Positions 13,358 through 26,800 of a stretch of 64,000 nt of DNA are shown here, piece by piece. The DNA is from Hirudo medicinalis (taxonomy: Eukaryota > Annelida > Clitellata > Hirudinida > Hirudinidae), in NCBI GenBank assembly GCA_011800805.1, contig MPNW01000122.1:228644-292643 (forward strand). The letters are read 5' to 3'. The notes under the pieces are model-generated. The model searched no databases and was not told the origin of the DNA. It saw nothing but the letters and a program-made list of their open reading frames with translations. Both the position numbers and the translations under genes were made by a program. Position 1 is the stretch's first letter. Each line of letters starts with the position of its first letter.

Positions 13358-16053
13358 ATGTTAGGTTCAAATAGTCAAACATCGACAGTAGAAACTTTTG
13401 CCTCTATATCCTATGTCGAAGGATATTTGGAAAATGCCGACTATCTTCCTACAGAATTGCAATACTACATAACACATTATAGAGAGCTGGCATGTCAAAT
13501 AAAAGGTAATGGGAACCTACATTTTTCTAGTGATTTACTTATAGAATCAAGTATTTCACAATTCATCCATAGAAATTTCTGCTGACATAATGAAATACAA
13601 TGAAGCTGTTACGAAGTCGCTCGATGCATCTCAGAAAAAACAGGCCGTACTTCAAATTCAGAGATGTCTCATAAAGCAAAACGAACTGGGCGATCAAAAA
13701 CTCGATATTTTGGCCTTAATGGCTGATCTCATTGAGAATAAAGTCAGAGAATTGGAGACAGATGAACACTTTGGTGAGTGATTTATTGTATCAATTATTG
13801 TTCTTTCCATGCCATTCGCGTGGGACAATGTTGTTGTCATTCAAACACTCAAGAACCTCATCAATAGACATATTTTACATCAACAGATGTTCCAACTCAG
13901 CCAACAAACACAAACTCCTCAAAAGAAGAAGAAGTCATTGCTGCAGAGAGCCAGAGCAGATTATCTGCTGATATTCCATCCAGCCTAAACACACGGTCAT
14001 CCAACAACCACAATAACAAAGTTGAAGAGAAACAGGATAGCAACAAACGCAAACGACATGGTCGACACAGGTCATCTACACAACAAGAACAAGTATGCAC
14101 CAGAGAGGATGACAAGAAGGTTGGTGCCAAACAGATGACCAACTTTATAAGATTTCTACTTTAATTGCTTTATTAATTCATAATATGCACACCAACTCTT
14201 GAAAAGCATCAATTATGGGCTGACCTATCATTTTGCTTCAAGTTAAGAAGGGGACTGCTTAATTGCACAGCCTCCTACTCTCTCCTACCCTCAACATATT
14301 CTAGGACATGTGTTCATAATTTTAAACTAAGAACTGTAAAATCAGATGTGAAACTACTAAGAATTTCTTCTGTAACTGAGTCATTAGATCATGGAACTCC
14401 CTGCNNNNNNNNNNNNNNNNNNNNNNNNNNNNNNNNNNNNNNNNNNNNNNNNNNNNNNNNNNNNNNNNNNNNNNNNNNNNNNNNNNNNNNNNNNNNNNNN
14501 NNNNNNNNNNNNNNNNNNNNNNNNNNNNNNNNNNNNNNNNNNNNNNNNNNNNNNNNNNNNNNNNNNNNNNNNNNNNNNNNNNNNNNNNNNNNNNNNNNNN
14601 NNNNNNNNNNNNNNNNNNNNNNNNNNNNNNNNNNNNNNNNNNNNNNNNNNNNNNNNNNNNNNNNNNNNNNNNNNNNNNNNNNNNNNNNNNNNNNNNNNNN
14701 NNNNNNNNNNNNNNNNNNNNNNNNNNNNNNNNNNNNNNNNNNNNNNNNNNNNNNNNNNNNNNNNNNNNNNNNNNNNNNNNNNNNNNNNNNNNNNNNCTCT
14801 CTCCTACCCTCAACATATTCTAGGACATGTGTTCATAATTTTAAACTAAGAACTGTAAAATCAGATGTGAAACTACTAAGAATTTCTTCTGTAACTGAGT
14901 CATTAGATCATGGAACTCCCTGCTGCTGATTTGTAAATTCATCATCTGTTTCTCGTTTTGACTCGGCTATTTGTGAACTTAACTTAAATCAATGTCTCAT
15001 CTACTCAAATCAATGTCTCATCTACTCAAATCAATGTCTCAAATACTTTCTTTCTTTTTTTTGTGTCCACAAACGAATGTATTCCATTTTTATTTTTGAG
15101 CTGTAGGAGCTTAGTTTAGTTTTTTGCTGCCATTGATGCTTTTGCTCAAATTTGTGCATTTCTGTTTTCTTGAGTTCACTTGGTCATGTAAGAGGTCGAA
15201 TGACCCTTTGACCGAAGTTGATAATAAATAAATAGAAATAAAAATAGCTATTTGAAACCCATGTTGTAATGAAGATGTTGACTGGGTGTTATTGAACAGT
15301 TGGAGTGCAATTGTTCACTAATTAAGTTCAATTATTACATAATTACATTAAGGGAGATTATCACTTGCATGTGTTTGAAGTTGCTAGCAATAATAGCTGT
15401 TCTGTTCTTTTTACATAACTATGCACAATAATAATAAAATAATATTAATAACAGTAATCATAATAATAACTTATATGTATTGTTTGTGAAGTAAATATAC
15501 CTCATACGGATCAACTTGTTCATACTTAATTTCCTGGTTAGATTTGGTATTTGCTCTGACTTGATATTGAGCCTCTGAATTTTTTAAAATGCATTAAATC
15601 ATTTTCTTTCTTTCCATCATTGAAAGGAGGAAGAGGAAAGGCCAAAGAAGAAAAAGACAAGGAGAGACAAGGCCAATGACAGGTTACAAGGTGGTGCAAA
15701 GATTATTGGAAATATTGACCCCAATGAACCTGTGTACTGCAGTTGTCGTGAGGTTTGTAATTAATGTCATTTTACAATGACCTGTTGCTCTTGATCTATT
15801 ACTATTTCATTATTATGCATTATTTCATCTCCAGGTTTCCTACGGAGAGATGATCGGATGTGACAACGATAACTGTGACATAGAATGGTTTCATTTCCGT
15901 TGCGTCGACCTGACCCACAAACCAAAGGGCAAGTGGTTTTGCCCCGATTGCAGGGGCGACCGGCAAAATGTTATGAAAACCGAACTGGTCGAGCAGCAAA
16001 GGAGGGCCAAGAAAAATGCTGCCGTCGCCATAGCGGGATCTTGCGGGGATTGA
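13358..16053 (+). CDS. Inhibitor of growth (ING1/2-like) PHD-finger protein
   Basis: Exons 13358-13505, 13573-13773, 13887-14119, 15627-15752 and 15835-16053 give 308 residues with all phases consistent. The N-terminus ([20 protein letters not shown], then a [17 protein letters not shown] segment) matches the ING family helical domain that joins ING proteins to Sin3/HDAC or HAT complexes. A basic Ser/Lys-rich middle with a KRKRHGRHR stretch looks like a nuclear localisation signal. The C-terminus carries a PHD finger of C4HC3 pattern: [15 protein letters not shown], then [10 protein letters not shown] and WFCPDC. In the family this finger binds trimethylated H3K4. The length and N-terminal pattern fit ING1/2 better than ING4/5. 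Intron 3 (about 1.5 kb) contains LINE debris and an N gap. The fit to the family is strong; the exact paralogue is an inference. Confidence 0.92.
14405..14796. other. Assembly gap (392 N)
   Basis: A run of N flanked on both sides by the same 127 bases. Either the gap spans a tandem duplication of about 519 bp, or the size is a scaffolding estimate and the two contigs really overlap. Confidence 0.9.
14986..15045. repeat. 21-bp minisatellite, about 2.8 copies
   Basis: The unit AAATCAATGTCTCATCTACT plus one base repeats almost perfectly. It lies between the reverse-transcriptase-like motif and the AATAAATA tail of the LINE remnant. Confidence 0.75.
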
Positions 16054-16978
16054 AGCCGGGATCGTGTGTTATTATTATTATTGTTGTTGCTTTATTTTTT
16101 AAGGACAATTGTTTAACTGTATCTAAATCTCTAGAATCATTCTGTTTTGGTAGAACTTGTAAATAGGTGTTGGATATGAATGAGTCAGAAGCCTTTGTTT
16201 GGGAGTCTATTTTTGTTCTGCTACGAATTATTTGTAGTCGATGACTCGATTAAGCCAGACGTTTAAGCAATCAAAACATGGGTGGATGTTGCAGATGAGT
16301 TTTGAGTAGCCTGTTGAACCTCATTTGAAAACCAGTTCTTGTGGAGCATTTTACTTGTTTGAGCTGTTTCACAATGGATTGAAAAGTTATAAATGGCTAA
16401 TTTGTGGACATCGCTCATGTCAGAATGTCCATTCCATTCTTTTTTGAGCATCACATGCTGAGGAACATCTTGATATTTATAATGCTTCAGTGGAGGCAGT
16501 TACAAGAAGATGCTTTTAAAAACTCTTGGTTTTTGTTTGGTTTTTTTTTTTTTAGGAAGGAAGGAATTTTATTTACCATGAATAACAAACATATAAACAT
16601 TAAACAATAGGGTCAGTCTTAAGGAAGCGTTATTCTGGCTTAAGTAATCAGTTGAAAGAACTTTACATTATTTTGAATTGGAGGGTTTTATTTATAGTTT
16701 GTTACCTTTGAAGTCACAAGCTCATTTCGCTTTATTTTGATCTGCCCTCACTTTTAAGTTAAAGTAGTTTTTTTTGGATCTATTATAGGTGGCGCTTTAT
16801 GAAAAACTACGAAAAGGCCAGTTGTTCGAGCAAAAGTCAGACTAGTTATTTCTCGTGTTGACAATCAATGATGAGTAAGGTCACAAGCGGATGTAGCTTG
16901 TGCCTCCATTTCTGTTTACTTAAGAAACACCTCAGTTTACCAATAGAAAAGTTATGTCTTATATATCAACTTAAAACC
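16054..16978. other. ING-like 3' UTR and intergenic sequence
   Basis: The sequence downstream of the ING-like stop codon is AT-rich. Short ORFs occur but none has a recognisable motif. No repeat array or RNA gene is apparent. Confidence 0.4.
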
Positions 16979-17230
16979 CCTCCCTAGTAACGGCGACGGA
17001 GCGTGATAGGGTGAACGTACGGGTCCATGTGGCCCAGTGACCCTGGGAAAGTCCCCGGACATCGGGCAGCGATGCCGTGGACGGTGGTCCGATCCCTCGT
17101 GCAGATGCCCTCCTCGTCAGAGCTGAGAACCGGTTGAGCTCGGGGGTTGCGCGGGAAGTAGTCACAGCACAGTAATCGATTACTGGGGCGTTGGCGTGTC
17201 CTCCGTTCCATACGACACAACGGGGCTTAT
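16979..17230 (-). other. GC-rich, CpG-rich block with open frames on the minus strand
   Basis: About 250 bp with much higher G+C and many CG dinucleotides, abruptly different from the AT-rich flanks. On the minus strand two frames stay open: one from a Met near 17211 to a stop at 16988 (ending VHPITLRRRY), and one running from about 17306 to about 16972. A GTACGT donor-like site lies inside. It could be an exon, a small gene, a CpG-island promoter or inserted foreign DNA. I do not recognise the peptides. Confidence 0.35.
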
Positions 17231-17936
17231 CGTCGCCGTGGTTTTGATGAGGTGTTTTGCGTTCGCGCTTATCTTCCGACTTTGTAACGAGGTTTATCTT
17301 TTCCTAGAGCTTCGATAATTTAATTTAACATTTAATTAACGTTAAATTCTTACATAATATTTGACATCAATAAACTTTCAATGTCTCCGTTTGAAGAGTG
17401 CAAGAACGAAATGCTCGCAAATTAAATGAGTAATTTCACAAGGCGCAATTTTTGTCGAGTTTCGAATGTACTTTGGAATGTACTTTCAAAAAGAACTAGA
17501 GCAGTGAATATATCACAGACGCAGACAGTTTCAATAATTTAAAAAAAAAACCCCAATGCAATTGTAAGCCCAAAGCGACAGTCATTTGCAAACTTGCGGT
17601 TTGTTTGCTCTTTGTGTGATTTCGAACGCGAACCTTGCCTCATGCAAATTTATCGTCTCAAACGCTTTATTCATATTTTTAAGGTCATAATTCTTAGGCG
17701 CGCACACACTACCCAGCAAGGATAGTCCGGGTAGGATACTAACCAGCTGAAAGGATGCTTAACAATGCACAGGTAAAACAGATGACGCAGATACAAATTC
17801 CTCACAATCGCGATTGTTACTAATAGTGATATTAGATATGCCGTAAATAAAAAAAGTTACAAGCAGCGAAATCTATGGCAAGCTAGATTCACCTTCATCG
17901 TCAAGACACCAAATTATTCTAACACTGCTTGCTAAG

Positions 17937-18602
17937 ATGCCCCTAACGAAAAGAACAACTTCCTTTGAGATACATAAATTGCTCGCCAAAAATCCAGAAT
18001 ATAATAAAGAGTTGTGTGTTGAATCATCTCTAATGTAGATCTGCATATTGAGACTAAACCATACCCAACCAAATTATAAAAATATTATTCGAAAAAACCG
18101 AAATCAAACAAATCTCCTTCATTAAATTTATTATGTGGCACTAATTCATTAAAAACTGTCAACCTGGACAAATGTTGACAATCGTATTGCAACTAAACTT
18201 CCAACATTTTGGACTAAATTATTAAAAAGAGCCTTCTGCTTCAGGAGGAGGCCTCAATCAATCATGTGGCAACGAAACTCACGACATGCAACGCTTGGCA
18301 TCGGAAATCTTGTCGGTAAGTGACTCGAACCACATGTGATGAAGATGATAAGTTGCAAATTACATGTCAAATCAATTACTAATTAACTTATTTAATAAAA
18401 CCGATAATCTAACACATTGAATTGAAAGGCTCGAACAATAAACCAGCTTATATTATTTGAATGATAATATTCGTAAGTCCTGCCAAATGCTGAATCCACA
18501 CCAGCTCACAATGAACCTATTGAATGGGAAGACATGGCAAACAATGTGATTGGACAGAAAAATGAAAAACAAATAATTCAAATTAATGGCAATAAATATT
18601 AA
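17937..18602 (+). CDS. Putative small three-exon gene, 81 aa, function unknown
   Basis: Exons 17937-18013 (ATG start), 18245-18315 and 18505-18602 (TAA) join with consistent phase. The second exon has a clean pyrimidine tract and a GTAAGT donor; the first donor (GTGTGT) is weak. The product starts MPLTKRTTSFEIHKLLAKNP and contains IMWQRNSRHATLGIGNLV and then EPIEWEDMANNVIGQ. It has no signal peptide or membrane segment. The Trp-rich, compact sequence looks like real coding but the family is not recognised. It lies between the ING-like gene and the convergent 3' end of AMPK gamma. Confidence 0.45.
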
Positions 18603-19388
18603 TAACAATATTCAACAAATCATGACTGATTCACATTACTTTATAACATTAATAATGATAATAATAATATAATAATAATAAAGATAGTAATAAAATGATT
18701 TAATAACTAATAATTGCATACTCCAAGAAATTTAAATGTGAAATTTGGATCATCAGCTGAATCTAACGTGCTTCACAATCTTGCCGCCACATCTACTATC
18801 ACATATCACATATCACATATCACCATCATCATCATCATCATCATCAGCACCACAAGTGACATTCAGTTAAGGTTAGTTCAACAGAGGAAGATGGTTTTAG
18901 CCATCCCTGAGGCAGCAGCACCGTTTATGAAACTTCACTCCTTTGTTCCTCCTTCATTTCTTTATTCTTTCATTCAGCCTCCATTTTCCCCTCCAACTCT
19001 AACGATTCAAACCTTTCTTCTGTTTCCTTGCACGAGTCACTGTCCTCTATGAGAAAAGGTTAAAGGTTAACTTATTATAAATCTTTAGATTAGTGTGTTA
19101 ATTAATAAATGTTCTAGTTAATTAACATATATTAATTTATAAATATAATAGAGTATATATAACAAGCAAGGTATGATTACATAAAATGTTATTTAAAGTC
19201 TTTTGTAACAAATAACCACATTAACACATTTGTATATTATTATTATATTATATTACTACATTATGCCAAACATGAAACAATTACTCAACAATTTATTTTT
19301 TACATATTTATTAAAATAATTAAATACTGAACTTGTCTGAACCAATAAATTACATTAGGAATTAATCTCCAAAAAAGCAGAAAATAAT
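18603..19388. other. Intergenic/3' flank with ATA and ATC simple repeats
   Basis: Simple repeats at about 18650-18685 (AATAAT) and 18822-18846 (ATC) and AT-rich filler. TTTATT at 19292-19297 and 19307-19312 (AATAAA on the minus strand) are candidate poly(A) signals of the AMPK gamma gene. Confidence 0.45.
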
Positions 19389-20782
19389 CTACATACTACT
19401 TTCTAGAGGCCTGAAGACAAGGCATTTGAGGATGTCTGAGAGGGACAATATGCCTGCCAATGTGTTGTCCTTGTTGACCACAATCAGCCTATGAACCTGT
19501 GAGTGTGTGTGTATGTGATTAGTTTGCTCATGTGAAACACTGGAATTGAAATAATTACAATTTTTACTTTGCAATTATTCAATTGATTTAATTCCATGAT
19601 TAATTAACATATTCAAACATTGCCAAGTAACTAATTACGTAGATGTAATCATGTGAGCACGATTAAATGGACATTAATCAATTATTATTAGTCAATTATT
19701 ATTAATTGTAAGCATTATTATATTTAACTATTAATTGGATTGCAATTTGTAATTGATTTTTGTAATTAATTAATAAGTAATAATTGAGTTGTTAATGAAT
19801 AAATAATCACCAATTAGCAACAGTCACTAATTAACTAACTACTGAGTAGGTGCTAATTAAAAATCATTTGATTGTTAATTAATTTAATAATTAATAAAAG
19901 AATAATTAACTGATTAGTTACTAATAAGCTATCAGCTAATAATTAATTAACCATTAGCAATTACTTAATAATTAGCTGACAGCTCATGGGTAATAATAAT
20001 CGATTAGTAAATAATTACCAACTGAAAATTAACCAATTACTAATTAGTCGCTTGTTAATTATTTGTCAACTAGTTGCTTGTTAATTACTTATTCATTAAT
20101 TTCTGAACCATTATTAATGAATTGATTAAACATGATGATTAATCAACACAACCAATCAATTGCCTTTAGCAATCATGTGTAATTAGATTTAATAATAATT
20201 AGTTATTAATTGATTGAGTAAGAAAACAATTCATTAGCACAAAATCTAACAGAAGCAGAGACGATCTTTCCTATGACAGACTTGAGGGTGTCCTGAGTTT
20301 TGCAGGTGAACATGTGAACATACTCCTGCATCATATATCATGTATAATAATCATAATAATAATAATTATAATAATAATATTATATTAATATAACAATATA
20401 TAATAATATAACATTATAATTATTAAAATAATATTACTATAATAATGATTATTATTTTTATTTTTATTAAGAGATGAGAACCTTTCTTGTCCAACAAAGT
20501 CAATTACAAACACAATGCCCTCAAATAAACAGCAAACAGAAAATGAAAGCAAGAATTTGCAAGAGGTTAACCATAAGTCAATTATAAGTATAAGACTATT
20601 AAAATTAATCAATTAATAATAATAATAATAATAAATAATATTAATTTAAAAAATTACAAATATTAATTACAACTCACCTCTGGTTTATTGGGCAGGATTT
20701 CCCTAACAGGTAAGTCGAGGTTGTTGTACAATTTGTCATAGGCCAGCCTCTGGAATATGGATTAGTTGAAGTTTTATTAATC

Positions 20783-20869
<87 letters not shown>

Positions 20870-22809
20870 CAACAACAACAATAATANAAGTTTCCTCACA
20901 AATCAGTCTGCTTCAATTTACAAGCTTTTGTAAACTGCGGCTTCACAAAGGCCAGTTCCAGCATAAACAACAACAACAATAATAACTATTACATTCTCCA
21001 TTAAAGTTCATATTATTTTAAACTTATCTAACTTATTATTTAAATGTGGGAAAATATTTTTTGTAGAAGGATATTTATTCATAAAAGTTAGTTTATAAAA
21101 CCAAGATGAAACAAGTGACTTCAAGCTTTGAAAGTTTGTATTTCATTTCAAGATCCAAGTCGTTTGAAATCATCAACGATATTTTGATAAATAAAAACTT
21201 AAAGACCAAGGTATGGTGGAAAATAGTTGTAAACAACGCCGCGTCCGATAAACTGATTCCATAAATTTATGAATCCATAACAGAGATTCTGAAACCACAG
21301 TCCAAAAAACATAATTTTAGAAAGTTAAGACTCAAATAAATGTTCATTTAAAGTTAGGATAAATGATAATTATGATATAGTAACTTAAATCAGTACAAAA
21401 AATAAAGAAACTAAAAATTAAAAAACCAACAATCTCGAGTGGTTGTCACCAACCGAAAAGTCAAACTTGGAGAATATTCCGACGAGCTTGTTGCCGGAGT
21501 TTACGACGGGGACTGCCGAGACTCTGTACTCGAGGAACAACCTCACTGCCTCTATGAGGGTAGTGTCGAATGTTATCTGGTGATTAATAAATGATTATCA
21601 CAATTATTACCACCACCATCACCATCACAATCATCATCGTCGCCATCTTCACCACCACCATCACCATCTCCATGGACTCAAGAAAGATCAATACCGTTGC
21701 CAGATTCTGGAAGGTTCCAATGCCCAGAGTGGAGATGGAATCCTTCAAGAAGGATGGTTCGGGCAGGTTGTGCATCTGTTGGTTATTAACTTATTGTAAT
21801 GTAATTTCAACATAATAATAATAGTATATAATACAATGTTATATTTTTATAGTTTAATAGTAATATAATAATAACACTGATACAGGTCAAACATTAAATT
21901 GAAATCCTATCATAAAAAATGATCAGTCCAATGTCTCCACCAACACCAGCTAAGTATTTCTCCAATTAGTCAAATAAATAAATGAACAATTTAGTAATTA
22001 ACTAATAAAACATTTCTTTAATTCAACTTTAATTTCAAATGAATATAATTTTAAATGACAATAGTGAATATAAAACAAATTACATTGAAATCCCATTTAA
22101 TCAGAGCAAAATAAATCACTGAAATTGATTCAAAAACTCGAGAGAAAAATGCTGCAGGGAAATTGCACGTCAGTCCTCAAATAAAAACAATTTAGAATGA
22201 ATGAATGAATGAATGAATGAATGAATGAATGAATGAATGAATGAATAAATGAATGAATAAATAAATGAATGAACAGATGAATGAATGAATAAATGAATGA
22301 GTGAATGAATAAATAAATGAATGAATGAGTGAATGAATGAATGCTTTGCTTAGGGGAGAATATTGGGAAGTTGTGATGGTACGATTAATTTCAATTCAAT
22401 TTATTCTAATGTGATGGTGAAAATAAAGAAGTTGATGATGTCAATGAGGAAATTCAATGAAAGTAATGAACTGACATCAATGATGACGGTGACATCGATG
22501 ATGATGATGACATCAATGATGACAATAACAAGGATGATGATGATGTCATCAATGATGATGATGATGATGGTGATGATAACAGAAATGGTGATAAAATGAT
22601 AAAATTGATGATGGAACTGGAAAACTTAGCTGCAAAGCATCATTTTAGGGTCTTCCATCGGTTGACCAATAAGGATCACGTGAAACCATCGCATGCAATG
22701 AAATAAATGAAGCAAACATGTCGCGAAATTTTACACACTTTGTGTCTTCATGCTTGTTGCATCTAATGCACTGCTTAGAATAGTTGCACTGAAATTCTTG
22801 AATAATAAC

Positions 22810-22842
<33 letters not shown>

Positions 22843-23790
22843 TAATAATAATAATAATAATAATAATAATGTAAATAATATAAATCGTAATGAAATATAA
22901 CTATTTCATTAATGAAATAATAACGTTACATCATCATAATTATATTCCCAATTATGTAGCAGAGATTATTATAATCATAACTTATTATCCAGAAAGTTTT
23001 GCATCAAATCAGGATTCAAAAGGCAAAATCAACTAGGAATTCCCTGGGGGCATGTGACCTGGTTCTGCTTATTTTGATTGGTTCTGCTTGTTTCGATTTG
23101 TTCAATTGGTTGCACAGATAAAGGAAGGAAGGAAGGTATTGCGGATTTAAAAATGAGATTCAGATATAAACTTGCACAAGCCATGAATGCACTTAAGTAG
23201 AATAATTGCATTAATTCCATGCAACGATCAGTTTAATTACTCGAGGCAATTGTCGATTACAACTTTGAATACAATTCCAATGGTATGGATGGATGGATGG
23301 ATGGATGGATGAATGGATGGATGGATGGATGGATGGATGGATGGATGGATGGATGGATGGCTGGATGGCTGGATGGATTGATTGTTACTGATTGAAATAA
23401 ACTGCTTGTTGGTTAATTGAGCTGTGGTTCATCAAAACTTTTAAAAGATGAATGAGTACTTAATCATTTTGCAGGATATTTGAACTAATCTTAATTATAT
23501 CACTGAATATTAGAGGTTGAAATGAATTCAGGTCACAACCTCGAAACCATGACGACAATAGCAATCGGTTACAAGGTTACAATCGACGAGAACAACAACA
23601 AACGACAATGACTAATACCCACTTATTAATCATGAAAATTAATCATGAAATTTCCTCAATAAGTCTTTAAATGATGAGTATTTAAAATCTAACGTGCATG
23701 TGGAGGAAGTTCAGCATCCGTTTGTGGGTGAGTACATTCACTGGGTTGCCGAGTTTCTTGTCCACCACAAGGAGCCGATGAACCTGGTGA

Positions 23791-23821
<31 letters not shown>

Positions 23822-26800
23822 GGTGATGAATAGTGGTGGTAAATGGTAACTGCATGATGACTTAAAATGGATGCATAAAACCAGAGAACAAGGGGAATTT
23901 AAAAACAGTCCAATTGAACCTTGTTGGTTGTGAGCAGTTGGAGGCCATGGAGGAGTTTGTTCTCAGGACTGCATTGAACCAAGGACTGCGGTTCTAACAT
24001 GCCTGTAGATATTTTATGTCATTATAATAAAAATTCTTCTTATTACTATTAATGTTATTACTATTATATTGTTATCGTCGTCATCATCATCATCATCATC
24101 ACCGCCATCATCATCACCATAATTATATCCGTGTTCATTTCATAATGAATTAACCCATTCCTAAGAGGTCAACTTCACAAGAACCTCCAATGGCCCATAA
24201 TGACCCATTAAGACAAAATCAACACCAAATGAAATCGACATCTAGTTGAATGATGTGAGCTTCAAGTTCAGCATCATCATCATCATCATCATCATCATCC
24301 GGTGGTTAAAAGTACAAATTCTTACTTAAATAATGAAAATTATGCATATCAAGATATGTCAACTAGTTTGCCTTCTCTGTCGTCAAGCCAATTTCCTACT
24401 CCTCTTACTCTGTCGTTCATGTTTATGCCAGGTTCATCGTTATCAGCATCATTCCAACATCATGTGTCGCGTTAGCGACCCAGCTTGAAACACCAGGGAG
24501 TGCCCTTGGGTAGGAGAGTTATATAAATGGTAGAGCGATTAGTGCCTTCCGGGGAGAGAAAGGATTTTGTCATTGGGGGGTGTTAACGGCTGTTGAGCCG
24601 GGGGCCGGGGGTGCATCTGCTCAACTGGTCATCTGATGACTTTTTTGCTTATCCATGACCAAATTTAAAAATTTGCTTGTAAGTGCAAATCCCTCAAATG
24701 GGGATTAGGGCCGTTGTAATCAAAATTTTGGAGGTGAAGGCACCCTTGCAGGGGGATAAATAACTTCCTGGTGCCCGTCACATCCTATAAGATTCACTAA
24801 AGATCGGCTAAAAATGGAAAATACAAATCATCATCGTCATCATCACTAAGGCGGAGCGAAAACTGATTCGCCTTCATATTTAATCTCGACAAAAAACTCA
24901 ATCTCCGGAAGAATTCCCGTTTTAAAACGTTTGAAACTTCCTCTCTCCTTCTCTGCACATCTCTCTTGGCAGGCAATGCAGGGTTTATTTGGTCGGTCCT
25001 TTCATTCTTTCTTCCACCCATCAAGCCAGTCGTAGTTCAAGGATGAATTGATGAATCACCAACAACATTGAATTGACCACTTGCATCTTCATGTCATCTT
25101 GATGTCGTCTCAGTATTCAATAATCATGGCATCCTCTTGAGTGGAACTGAACTGGTCACCTGCCCAGTTGATGTTCTTTTAAGTTTACCATTCCCCTATT
25201 TCATCGTTTGGAATGTTCACTTAGTGAACCACTTGATGCGGGGGACGTCCACCAAATTAGAATTCCTTCACTTGAAGATGCACGACCTCACGATGAAGGC
25301 CTAATCCTTCCTTATGGGGAAAATATTTTCCAGCCTCAAGTAAACGACCTGCAGTTCATTTATGTCAGTAAACTCCAGCACTTTCTTAGGAGAATTGTTT
25401 TTTAGTTTTAAAAGATTTACACATAAGGAGAAATAAGAGTAACCAAGAGTGTGGAGTTATTTAGCTCATCAACAACAACAATATCTTGGCGGATAATCAG
25501 GTCACATTGATTTCCAAAAAGAAAGTATTTGTTGTTATCCTAATTGGACCACTAAAAAGCAGGTCAGTCGTCAGTTGCAAATGTAGGCTTACTTGTTAAA
25601 CCTTTTTATGCTCATTTCTTATCAGATTCACTCGACAGTTCGGAGATTATTTTGTAATATTTCACTTTCAAAGCAGATAACCGTATTGCATTATTATTGA
25701 ACTATTACTGCATTATTATTGAATTATTATAATAATAATAATTATTATTATACATCCTATGCTCCTGCTTTTACGAATGAATTTAATGCCTCATAAGATG
25801 TCTTATAAGGCACGGGTATGACACATGCAACCATTAACCACCACTGATGGTTTTAATGTTAAACCATTACTCAAACCTAGAATTTCAAATCACAATTTCT
25901 CCTGGGAACTCGTTCCGAGGCTTCGTTTATTTCAAATGGATCGATCGAACTCCATCAGTGTTGCAGATGTTTGATTTCTCAATTTCGTAGATGCTACTGA
26001 CGATGACGACGATGATGATGATGATGATGACGGCGATTCTTAAATCACACACATGTTACGATAAAACTGATAACCCACCAAAACCTGACCACAACCCTCA
26101 TCACTTTCAGCCACTCCAGCATTGGAAGCATTTGACTTAGGCATTCCTCGCTGACACTCAAGGTAGTGAAACGTTGTCTACCTTGATTGATCTAACACTC
26201 CACCTTTCACTCAAGTGGTGGTGCTTTAGCCATCTCGATTAATTTTAGTTTCGACAGCTCTTCACCAGAATAACTGACGGATGCCAAATTATGTCATCAA
26301 TCTCTAGGAACAACATAAATACAAAAACAATAACAAACAGCAGCATAAAACAACAGCAAATACAACATACATAAACACGAAAACAACAATATTAATGCAA
26401 CACATATCGAGACAAATAAATTATCTTTAAATTACGAGGACAGACAGTCACGTGCTCTCCTAATCAATGGTAAAAATATTTCAAATGCCAACCCATTAGC
26501 CTCCCACCCACTCTTTCGCCTGCCTACCCTCTCAAAGTGAGTAAATTATCTAATCACCACTGAAAATAGTAAGGCCTTCTATTGAATTGGAGTAGGCATA
26601 ATATCTATTTTGTACCACAATTATTATCAGTTCATCAGTGTACTCAATACATCATCATCGTCATAATCAGTATCGCAATCGTCACCATATCAAACAAATC
26701 CATTACCACATCAGCTTCACTCACTTTTCCACTTGGAAATGGAATCATTCTCTAGATTCTCCAAGTTGACCTACAATCGACCAATCAGATCGTTAATTCA

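Larger units (their letters stand above)
14278..15240 (+). mobile_element. Degenerate non-LTR (LINE) retrotransposon 3' remnant
   Basis: At 14880-14935 the plus strand reads approximately [18 protein letters not shown], which resembles the conserved end of LINE reverse transcriptase ORFs (an FF-x-x-RV-x-x-x-WN-x-LP type motif). Downstream sequence ends near 15220-15240 in GATAATAAATAAATAG, a tail typical of CR1/L2-like elements. An in-frame stop shows decay. The element sits in intron 3 of the ING-like gene. The 127 bases at 14278-14404 recur exactly at 14797-14923 on the other side of the N run 14405-14796. Confidence 0.55.

Noticed and set aside
14322..14929. ORFs running through the N gap
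   Set aside because: They consist mainly of X residues and have no meaning as proteins.
16985..17180. Possible 28S rRNA fragment (AGTAACGGCGA, GTGGACGGTG and GAGCTCGGGGGTTGC occur in rRNA-like order)
   Set aside because: Spacing is wrong and intervening sequence does not follow 28S rRNA; short GC-rich words probably match by chance.
18714..19052. 112-codon plus-strand ORF
   Set aside because: Contains an ATC-repeat poly-Ile core and lies downstream of the small gene; no coding character or splice support.
22194..23377. Tetranucleotide arrays considered as CRISPR-like spaced repeats
   Set aside because: Units are directly adjacent with no spacers; simple microsatellites in a eukaryotic intron.
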